A stretch of 36,524 nt of DNA, taken from positions 1 to 36,524 of the forward strand of contig JH154669.1 in NCBI GenBank assembly GCA_000226015.1. The letters are read 5' to 3'. Positions within the stretch are counted from its first letter, which is position 1; every line of letters starts with the position of its first letter. The DNA is from Mnemiopsis leidyi (taxonomy: Eukaryota; Ctenophora; Tentaculata; Lobata; Bolinopsidae). Both the position numbers and the translations under genes were made by a program. This document shows positions 28,938-36,524 of this stretch, in pieces. Below the pieces are notes generated by a model that was not told where the DNA came from, made no database searches, and saw nothing but the letters and a program-made list of their open reading frames with translations.

Positions 28938-30712
28938 ATATACATTTGGGAGTTGTACCAGTTAAAACAACTTGTCCGTTCAGACACGTAGCTGTGTTTC
29001 CTCCCTGGTTGATGTATCCCTGCTGGCAGCTTAGTGTCAGAGTTGTACCGTGTACAACCGGCAGTGCTGGCTTCGTCACTACGTTACTCCATGTTGAGTC
29101 AACAGTCTCGCAATCTGGGGTTGATAAAATCACTGTGAGTTTTGAGGTGAAGTCACTTAAAATGATTAAAAAACTACCAATAAGAAGCTCAAGAACTCAA
29201 GGATCTTGTTTGTGCCACACTAAGAGAAACGGGAGTAGCCTATATTTGATAGAAACAGGGCTCCTTCATGAATTTTTCAGCTCACTTTTGGGAGAGGAAA
29301 ACTTACCGTACAAGCCAATGATCGCTATCTCGGGTATCTTGAAACCTTGAAGATCACCTCCCACTTTCTCAAACTTGACTCTATCCCCGTGTTTACAGTC
29401 CGGGAAAGGGGCCACATCAAGTAATGCTCCCTCAGCACTGACTGTCAGTGCAAAATCGCCACAGAAGGCCCCCTGACAGCTAGCACAACCGTTCTCCGCG
29501 TTGCAGGTCCAGTTTTGGAAAGCAGTACCATTGCTGTCATAGCGCATCACTTTCTGGACACCATGGATCTTATCAAGAGTTATTTTTAGCCAAAGTGTGC
29601 TGCCTGATGTTTCAGGTATGATATTACTCTTTGTAAGGAAGTCAAAGTCAATGGCATAATCAGCTTTTCCGTTCTGAAAGGTTCGGGAATTCTCCGCCCC
29701 TATTGGGATTATCTCGCCCACAACACGCTTTCTTAACGCTGAAATTGTGTTATTCATTTTCATCTTTTTTATATTAATAAAACTGTGATTTTATGTGGGA
29801 AATTCGAGAATGTATTACTTCTTCTGCCAGATAGAATTGTTGATAACAACAAAAGTTAGATTTACAACAATCTATAACACAATCGAACTTAAAATATTAA
29901 GTTCTTTTCGAAAATTACTGTTAGTTACAATAATTGATAAAAATTAAAGTTCAAGAGAAGCTAAAGATGAACTTTACCTAGCCTTCCGAAGATCGCTATC
30001 TCTGGGATTCTGAGAAAATCCCTACTGCTATCGGTAACCCTCAGTATGATCGTGTCACCGTGTTTGCAGGTTGCCACTGGAGATAACACAGCTGAACTTC
30101 TCTCGCTTTTAACTTCCAACAAGTTTTGGGTAAAACACCATTAACCCTCACATGTATTGCAGTCGGATGGAGTGCAACTGATTGTTTCGTGTACAACTCC
30201 AGTTTCACTGAATCTCATCGTTTTCTCAACACAATAGAGGGTGTCAAACTCAAGTTTAAACCAGGTTTCTCCGAGCTCGTCTGGTTTTGCGGTCGACTTG
30301 GTAACAAAGTCGAGATCTAAAGCCTTGAGAGCACCGGACAGTTCTTCATTGTCGTCTTTAGTTTTGGAGTTGAAGGCCCTTATCGGGGTAATCTCTCCCA
30401 CATCTCGTTCTCTAACGGCTGAAATATTGTTAGTAAGATACAGTTACACACAGACAGAGAGATGGGCACACAAACACAAACATAGACATAGACAGTCACA
30501 GACAGAAAAAGTCAAAGACACAGACAGACAAGGTCACAAACATAAACAGGCACAGACAGACAAAGCCACTAACATAGACAGTCAGAGACAGACAAAGTCA
30601 CTAACATAGACCGTAATTCCGTATATTCTTACTTACAACATTGGGAGAGCTTGAGAAAAGACACAAATATAATCGAGGAAATCGTCGTCCAATAGACTTT
30701 TCTTCTTTTCAT
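28938..30712 (-). CDS. Secreted protein with two discoidin-like and one sushi-like domain; in-frame stop
   Basis: Minus-strand exons: 30637-30712 (signal peptide, starting MKRRKVYWTTISSIIFVSF), 29978-30418 and 29307-29738 (two related domains), and 28938-29114 (one domain). All junctions have GT/AG ends and every intron is phase 1, the usual arrangement for shuffled extracellular modules. The two large exons share VGEI.PI.A, D.DF.TKS, W.K...D....V.K.MR and CKHGD followed by IPEIAI.G, a pattern resembling F5/8-type C (discoidin) galactose-binding domains. The 59-residue exon has CETVDSTW, LSCQQGY and TPKC, typical of a sushi/CCP module. Exon 2 carries TAA at 30136-30138, right after NTCEG; the frame then stays open and still aligns with the third exon. 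This may be a pseudogene, a null allele or a sequencing error. No terminal exon was found. If the last donor is not used the frame reads on to a stop near 28858. Carbohydrate binding or adhesion is inferred from the families only. Confidence 0.75.
30449..30611. repeat. Intronic about 32-bp tandem repeat
   Basis: Inside the first intron of the minus-strand gene, imperfect units containing CACAGACAGACAAAG and CTAACATAGACAGTC repeat about three times, then decay into ACAGAC-rich DNA. It makes a long but meaningless open frame rich in Lys, Gln and Thr. Confidence 0.85.
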
Positions 30713-31159
30713 GTAGTGCACAAAACCTTCGATAATCCCTATATTTAGGAGTTTTCTGTCATAATCGCTTACAATTAGGAGTTTTCTGTCTTAGCTTGGT
30801 ATCGTTAAAAACGCTTAAACTTCTAACTCATTTTAAGGCTTAGTCTGTGGTTTAACTTTTTAGGTTTAAACCGTTTAGGTTTAACTTTTAAGCCGTTTAG
30901 GTTAAGGTTTTAAGGTGTTAAGGTTTAAACCGTGAAATAGTTGGACAACTCAGTGACAATTCTTAGTAGTGACTGAGCGACATGACGAATAACAAGAGAC
31001 AGTATGATGAAATGAGTAAAACAGCTAAAAGATACCTTGTTCACGGGGGTGCGTGAGGAAGCTAAACAATGGACCCTCTTAGTCTAGCAATCTAGGTATT
31101 GTTTGGTGGCGGTTCTTAGAGGAAGATAATACTCTCCATACGTTCCCTGATGAATTAAA
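30713..31159. other. 5' flank of the minus-strand gene
   Basis: TAGGAGTTTTCTGTC occurs twice (near 30747 and 30777). From about 30835 to 30930 there are repeated GTTTAGGTTTAA and TTAAGG blocks. No coding frame is seen. Confidence 0.6.
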
Positions 31160-31548
31160 CAGCACTGTCATGTCCGTGGACAATGATGATTTTCCTTGAC
31201 AATGGTGCTTTTCCTTGATCTCTGCTCACATACAGAGTGCAGGAGTGTGCTTAATGCTCAATAATAGTCTATACTCATAGAGCATGGAGATAGACATATA
31301 TAAATATATGTATGGTCAATGGTAAGTAGAATATAATATGGTCAATGGTGATGTCTGCAGAATATTCAGACTGGACATGTAACAGCACTGTGTCCATAGA
31401 CAATGGTAATTTTCCTTAATCTTTGCTCAAAAACAGAGTGCACGAGTGTGCTTACCGCTCAGTAAAAATCTTAGAGCATGGAGATAGACTATATAGTATA
31501 TGGTCAATGATGAGAAGTCTGCGGAATGTTCTGATTGGAAGTTTTATT
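31160..31548. repeat. Duplicated segment of about 170-215 bp
   Basis: The left copy (31160-31375) and the right copy (31383-31548) share CAGCACTGT, TTTTCCTT, CAGAGTGCA.GAGTGTGCTTA, AGAGCATGGAGATAGAC and TATGGTCAATG..GA in the same order. The left copy has additional short internal duplications. Confidence 0.8.
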
Positions 31549-31869
31549 TGGGGTTGATGAGATTACAGCTTAAATCTTTCTATCAGATTAATGTTTAAAG
31601 ACATGATTATTTGATGTTTTAGACACCGTACGGGTCATTTTGAATAAGCTTTTATGGCTGAGTCAAATTTTAGAGATGCTTGAACCAAAGTTAGTATTTT
31701 ACCTTCATTTGCACCTTATCTTGAGAATCTGGCCACTTGAAAAATAATTGCATTAGTGCAATGAACCTTTTTTTATCCAGTGAAGACTCAATGAGATTCA
31801 GACTGTTCAAAAAGAATGCACACTTTCTAGCTGACTTCAACGAGGATGCTGAAGACACCGCCCAGATTC

Positions 31870-31975
31870 CAGGACTTTATAGCTAATTAGCTAAAGGACT
31901 ATTTAGCTAAACGGGCATTTTCAGCTATTATATTTTAGCTAAATAGTTCTCGGATCAGACCATTTAGCTAAAATG
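31870..31975. repeat. Cluster of TTTAGCTAAA-type palindromes
   Basis: TTAGCTAAA or TAGCTAATTAGCTA occurs about five times in 100 bases, just upstream of the second LINE fragment. Confidence 0.7.
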
Positions 31976-32178
31976 TTACTTGTATGAATCGAAGTATTGT
32001 ACCAAATGAAACGCTCATGTTTCAGTGACTATTTGTAAGCTTTCGAACATACACTGTGTTCATGGTCACAATTGTTACTTGTGTCATTTTTAATATAGTT
32101 GTCCTGGTTAGCAATGTCATAAATCAAAATATTTTTATGAGCTTGTTATTTCATTTTGTTTTCTAAAAAGAGGTTCAA

Positions 32179-32853
32179 GTGTTCAATGCCACCATCAACA
32201 ATTGGTGCAACAGTAAAGGACTGAAACCTAGTGGGTTAAAGAGCTCAGCTAACCTCTTTACCAACAACACTCTGATTACATGCTACAGAGTCGAGCTGAG
32301 ATGGGTTCCAGGTCACAAAGGTATTGAAGGCAACAAAAAAGCCGAAGAATTCGCAAGACTTGGATCAGGAACTCACCCAGTTGGCCCAGAACCATTCATC
32401 CCGATATCACAAGGGGTACAAGATAAGGCAATCAAGGATTACTTATACTCGGTCCACCTGAAAACGTATAGAAATAGCACACTTAGTGACAAGGGAAAAT
32501 TTCTGGTTGAAGCACATCTGCGCAAACTTAAATACTTAATACAGTAACTTCAACACCACAGGCCCAGAAATTAGGTGGATTACATGGCTCCTATAACCGG
32601 ACACAGCCCGTTAGCCTACTTCAAACACAAGGCAAAGAACTATCAGGTCAAATCATTTGGCTGTAAACACTGCCCATACCAGGGAGAGACATCACAACAC
32701 TTTCTTTGCGAATGTGTGGCGTACATGACCATAAGACTACAAATATTTGGCAGGGTGATACTCTCTATTGCAGAGATTGCCCATAAAACAGACTTGATCA
32801 TCAAGTTTGTCAAGCTGACACACAGATTTGATAGAGATAGCCTCTTCGGCTAG
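32179..32853 (+). mobile_element. Decayed LINE tail: RNase H and zinc-knuckle-like end
   Basis: The first frame (to 32547) contains WVPGHKGIEGNKKAEEFARLGS-like sequence, the last RNase H motif of Jockey/I-type elements, then GPEPFIPISQGV. The frame breaks near 32530-32550. A +1 frame carries EIRWITWL, and near 32590 it returns to the original frame with TGHSPLAYFKHK and C-x2-C (KHCPY) plus HFLCEC, the usual end of these ORFs. Two frameshifts and the missing reverse transcriptase show a dead, truncated copy. The DNA from 32854 to about 33330 is probably its 3' part plus unassigned sequence. Confidence 0.8.
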
Positions 32854-33334
32854 CTCACAGGACCAAATAGTTTCTTTATCTAAATAGTTATATAGATCAG
32901 GCCTTGGCTTTGACCAGAAGTCCCTGCCAGCTGATGTGGGTAACGAGCTTAGAGAACTCTACCCGCATTAGCTCGCTCTGAAAAAGTAGCAACAGGTCTG
33001 TTGCGGTTATATCTATGTATAATATGATTATGGTATCCACTTAGGGAGTCCTTGATAGGACCTAGCAGGAGTTCACATCTGTGGACACGGTGAGAAAGCA
33101 CCTCAGACAAATGTAGAGGAGCTAGCGCCGTATTCCACGTTATCAGAAGAAGACTGTGAAAGTTTAAAGAAGTCGTACAGTTGGAAAACCTCCAATATGG
33201 ACTTGTTCCATAGTCAGCTACCTATTTCGAGATATTTTCTTGTATATGAAGTTATATCTCGAAAAGAGCCCTTTTGCGCGTGTAGGGTGCGTAAGCAACT
33301 GGTTATTGCTCTGACCAGAGCCTTTCTGCACGCA

Positions 33335-33420
33335 TGATTCCCGACTCTTTATACAGCCCAAAAGCTGAACGAAATCATTTCGTTGGACTTAGAACCCGAA
33401 CGGTAACATATATAATATTA
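33335..33420 (-). repeat. Repeat copy D, decayed
   Basis: On the minus strand, ATTATAT, TTACCGTTC, TTCTAAG, CGTTCAGCTTT and AGAGTCGGGAATCA follow in the same order as in copy C. An internal AACGAAATCATTTCGTT hairpin is special to this copy. Like copy C it follows a LINE tail and lies in the same minus orientation. Confidence 0.6.
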
Positions 33421-34012
33421 AATTCTGATTTCCTTAACACAGCTCAAGGCACTTGCTGGCCTGACATTGTCCCACAACGGTAAACAACGTTCAAGGCTAG
33501 GGCTGTGTTTTTTCCCAAATCTTAAATGTATTATGTAGTTAAATTTACCTCTGCCTTTTTCGCCATGGAAATTTAATGATGGTCTCAGGCAGCTTTTCTC
33601 AACTTAAATTTCAAATAACATTGCTCATCTTATTGAGTGCTCACGTTATAATTTGGTGCTTGTTTAACTTTTGCGCCCTCTAATGACAGTGCCGTCTGAA
33701 ATAGCCAAAGCAATACCCGAGATGGGTGAACGGGTGTTACAACGCCCTGTAACTGGCTGACTCACCTGTAACTAAGTAAGATAGGGAAGGTTGAGTATCA
33801 TCTGGGTAACCATGAACCACCAGGGACAGTGTTCCCACTTCAGTGGGACTGTCGGTGTTGGCTCTATAAACCAGCCATGACAGACAGTGTTCGACCCCCT
33901 ACTTTTTCCATTCTTCAGGCCAATCAGGTTTTTACAATTGAACTGGAAGATTCTAGATCTTTTAATGGAGACCCTTCTCATTTTACCCCCACTTATGGTT
34001 TCCCGGTCATTT
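33421..34012. other. Non-coding spacer
   Basis: No credible gene. An imperfect repeat of CCTGTAAC occurs near 33744 and 33767, and a small inverted repeat CCCACTTCAGTGGG lies at 33834-33847. Otherwise nothing is evident. Confidence 0.5.
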
Positions 34013-34115
34013 GGCTTAGTTGAGGGTAGAAGATTGCATAGGAAAATTCCCTAAGCACATTCCACTAGGATTGGCAGACCTGAGAATTAAACCCATCAGC
34101 AGGTGAATATAGTCT
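34013..34115 (-). mobile_element. SINE-like copy, inverted
   Basis: On the minus strand it has GGGTTTAATTCTC (B-box-like), CCAATCCTA, GCTTAGGG and GCAATCTTCTACC, then AACTAAGCC. The same blocks occur in order in the plus-strand copy at 34174-34302. Its tRNA-like left half is poorly preserved. Confidence 0.6.
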
Positions 34116-34173
34116 AATCATAGGTAAATACGGTAGAAAACAGCATTTAAAATAATCAGACTGTGGGTGTATG

Positions 34174-34302
34174 TTGGTGGTGTAGTGATATCTACCCTGA
34201 CTTTCTAGGCAGGAGATCGAGGGTTCCATTCCCAGATCCACCAATCCTAAAGGAGTAAGCTAAGGGCATTTGCTTGTGCAATCTTCTATCGTCGACTCAG
34301 CC
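34174..34302 (+). mobile_element. tRNA-derived SINE-like copy
   Basis: The first 71 bases are tRNA-like: TTGGTGG and CCACCAA can pair as a 7-bp acceptor stem (34174-34180, 34238-34244), GTAG/CTAC can form a D stem, TGGTGTAGTGA resembles an A box and GGGTTCCATTCCC a B box. The loop CTTTCTA would give a TTC (Glu) anticodon. The anticodon and T stems are imperfect, so it is not a working tRNA. A tRNA-unrelated tail follows, ending in TCGACTCAGCC and shared with the inverted copy. Confidence 0.6.
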
Positions 34303-35640
34303 GAAAAAATATGCAGTTTTTTATCAGGAGAAAAAATTGAATGCTTTTGGTCCTACATTCATATTGCAATTAGACCTACTGGATATCACTGATGAATTTA
34401 GAGGTTTTCACTTCTCTATGTAGACTATCACGTCAGTGTTAGTGTTTGGAAGCCTAATCCATTGGATCTCCAGCCACAGTTAAAGAAATCTTTCATTGTA
34501 TTTAAGTGTAGCTGCCATAAATACAATTTTGTAGAATAGGAGTGAATAAACCCTAGAGACGGCACTCAAAGTTGTATAAAGGGTGCTGGAAATTTGAAAA
34601 GTTGGTAAAAAGGACTGGTGTTTTTATAGCGCTTGATAGAAAACCAGAAAAAGAGAGCCCAAAGTAAACGTTGGTTAAGAGTTGAAGGGAGCAGTATGCA
34701 GTCCTTGCAAACATAACTTTGATTTTGCAGTCCAAACTAAGTAAATGCTAAAGTCATGCTTTTCTATGTTTAAAGAATTATCATCTGCTTCAAATTAGAA
34801 AAGGAGACTTATAGCAGATTTTTGTCTCATTTGATGTTGATTACTTGTTTAGGTGTACTTTTACTACTGTTGTAGAATTCATGTAAATGTGGACTTTAGC
34901 AGCTTGTAGCTTAAGTGAAATTAAAGGAGTACTTCTGTTACATCTTATTTGCAAAGAAACTAACATTACAATGCCATAACTTCAAACTGAATTACATAAC
35001 AGCAATGCAAATATAAGCGAGCAAGAGATGAACTAACAAGAAGCAATTCTTTTACGAGACTCCGATTTAAGGTTTGTGAATTGCAAGCAATCTTTATTCT
35101 TGATTTGGGTATGCCTCCGACTCTCAATACAAGTACCGATATTTGCAAATGTTGCAAATTTCATTGTTTGTATGCTACAATTTTATATAACCCTATGATA
35201 TCAACCTAAGCTATATGGGATTAATTCAGGGCACTGACCCTGACCATGACCCCCTGTTATTCACGATGGCACATGGTCAATGCTCAAAAAACTTGACCAT
35301 GGCCAATAACACCCAGGAATTTTCCCTAGATGGTCGTGGTCATGATTAAATTTTCGAACATTTGACTATCTAAACCCCCCCCCCCCCCCCCGATTAACAT
35401 GTTCATCTTAATTTTATTGCTTACCAACTGTTTTCTAGAGATCGTTTGTTAACTGCATGAATGTGTTTATTTTGAAAAGTTACAATTTAGATTTCAAACA
35501 GTTCTGGTTCCAAGTCCCCTTTAATTCTGTCCAGACTCTGAACTCTTATTTAACCATTACAATATGCATTATCTACGTTGTCATATTTTCACAAGCACAC
35601 ATGCTTGATATAATTAAGTGTTTTGATGAACTATGATCTG
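34303..35640. other. AT-rich intergenic DNA
   Basis: No coding frame of interest. At 35229-35345 there is a patch of repeated GACCATG/CATGGTC and CTGTTATT/AATAACA blocks that can partly fold back. Nothing else is evident. Confidence 0.5.
35375..35391. repeat. Run of 17 C
   Basis: A homopolymer C run directly after the GACCATG-rich fold-back patch. Its length is likely to be uncertain in the assembly. Confidence 0.9.
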
Positions 35641-35685
35641 TCTATTTTCAGTTTAAGTAAAGAAAAGCAGCAGAAAGAGCGTCTC

Positions 35686-36310
35686 ATGCTCTTTTGGTGT
35701 GCAGTGCTTCTTCTAATATGTAAGTAACTCTTATTTGTAAGTAACGCTTACATGTAAGCAACTCTTATTTGTAAGTAACGCTTACATGTAAGCAACTCTT
35801 ATTTGTAAGTAACGCTAACATGTAAGCAACTCTTATTAGTAAGTATCCCTGACATGTAAGTAACTCTTATTTGTAAGTAACGCTAACATGTAAGCAACTC
35901 TTATCAGTATTTAATGATGTTTAATCATATTTCATTTAATAACATTTAATTATATTTCATCATTCTTGTAACAATGTTTCAGGTGAACAAACTTTTACCT
36001 TGAACTTTGTGATAAACGACAATTCGGCTCTCAGCATATTCACAACCTCTCTCGACTTTGTTGCTCACACTACTGAGACATCAACCTCCACATTCCAGTT
36101 TCCCTATCTGTTTTATGTCACGGTACGTTTAATTTGGTCCTACGGCTGCAAATTTGTTGATTATTTCAGTGTTCATTATTTTAGTCCTCTAATTTTTTGA
36201 TAAATGATTATACCTTCAGGATCAGAAAATAGTACAGTATAATAAGTACAATGTACAAACTGTCCATCAGTACAACGTCCACACTAAAGAGACGACCCAA
36301 GTAGCTACCA
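35686..36310 (+). CDS. Start of a secreted-protein gene, partial at the window edge
   Basis: Coding exons: 35686-35719, 35983-36122 and 36220-36310, with more expected beyond the window. Exon 1 encodes MLFWCAVLLLI, and with the split Cys at the junction this is a short, very hydrophobic signal peptide. The joined frame continues EQTFTLNFVINDNSALSIF, then a Thr/Ser-rich stretch and DQKIVQYNKYNVQTVHQYN. Donors are GTAAGT, GTACGT and GTAAGT, and acceptors are TTTCAG and CTTCAG. The phases (1, 0, 1) fit throughout. A possible acceptor at 35650 suggests a 5' untranslated exon upstream. I do not recognise the family. Introns 1 and 3 are made largely of minisatellites that begin exactly at their donors. 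Confidence 0.7.
35720..35906 (+). repeat. 17-bp minisatellite starting at the intron 1 donor
   Basis: Eleven 17-bp units follow without indels, beginning on the first base of intron 1. Two types mostly alternate, GTAAG(T/C)AACTCTTATTT and GTAAGTAACGCT(T/A)ACAT, giving a 34-bp higher-order period. Every unit starts GTAAGT or GTAAGC. The array fills about 70% of the 263-bp intron. Confidence 0.95.
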
Positions 36311-36524
36311 GTAAGTTTAAAGTCCAGTAAGTTTAAAGTCCAGTAAGTTTAAAGTCCAGTAAGTTTAAAGTCCAGTAAGTTTAAAGTCCAGTAAGTTTAA
36401 AGTCCAGTAAGTTTAAAGTCCAGTAAGTTTAAAGTCCAGTAAGTTGAAAGTCCAGTAAGTTTAAAGTCCAGTAAGTTTAAAGTCCAGTAAGTTTAAAGTC
36501 CAGTAAGTTTAAAGTCCAGTAAGT
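36311..36524 (+). repeat. 16-bp minisatellite starting at the intron 3 donor
   Basis: Thirteen complete copies of GTAAGTTTAAAGTCCA plus six bases of a fourteenth run to the window end without indels. The only variant is one GTAAGTTG unit near 36439. The first unit starts on the first base of intron 3, and the array continues past the window. Confidence 0.97.

Noticed and set aside
30835-30930. Internal telomere-like repeat (GTTTAGG)
   Set aside because: The units are irregular, do not form TTAGGG or TTAGG arrays, and grade into other low-complexity DNA.
34174-34244. Functional tRNA-Glu(TTC)
   Set aside because: The acceptor pairs, but the anticodon and T stems are mismatched, the A box deviates from consensus, and a SINE-like tail shared with an inverted copy follows.

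Overview
The window is nuclear DNA from an animal. The genes have spliceosomal introns with GTAAGT-type donors and pyrimidine-rich acceptors. There is a furin-type proprotein convertase, a secreted protein with discoidin-like and sushi-like exons joined by phase-1 introns, tails of two non-LTR retrotransposons and tRNA-like SINE copies. The discoidin-like style suggests an early-branching invertebrate, possibly a cnidarian. That placement is a weak inference.

Layout. Bases 1-243 are a 16-bp minisatellite. From about 244 to 17013 I find no credible protein gene. Instead the stretch is packed with promoter-type sites: 32 CACGTG E-boxes by hand count (none after 16.8 kb), CCAAT boxes often as CCAATCA/TGATTGG, five X-box (RFX-type) palindromes and five TGACGTCA sites. 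They are grouped into modules, several ending in a TATA-like box. The last module (X-box/CCAAT and TATATAAA, 16927-17013) lies upstream of an intronless proprotein convertase (17532-19439, +). A six-exon gene for a 1,065-residue Ser/Pro/Gln-rich, probably nuclear protein follows (20302-24391, +).

From 25.0 to 28.7 kb the DNA is a mosaic of repeats. A short element of about 80 bp occurs in copies A, B and C here and a decayed copy D near 33.4 kb. Two copies are interrupted by GC-rich hairpin inserts flanked by 8-bp direct repeats, while copy C keeps the uninterrupted site. A LINE tail, an inverted repeat pair and two tandem arrays complete this region. A minus-strand gene (28938-30712) encodes a signal peptide, two discoidin-like domains and one sushi-like domain, with an in-frame stop in the first discoidin-like exon. 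Then come a duplicated segment, a second decayed LINE tail with RNase H, and two SINE copies in opposite orientation.

At the right edge a new plus-strand secreted-protein gene begins (35686 onward, partial). Two of its introns consist largely of minisatellites whose first unit starts exactly at the 5' splice site and whose units each carry GTAAGT or a near match. The left-edge array carries the same hexamer on the minus strand.

The strongest candidates for something undescribed are the coding-free promoter-motif field, the splice-donor minisatellites, and the hairpin inserts with filled and empty sites. All counts were made by eye and no database search was possible.
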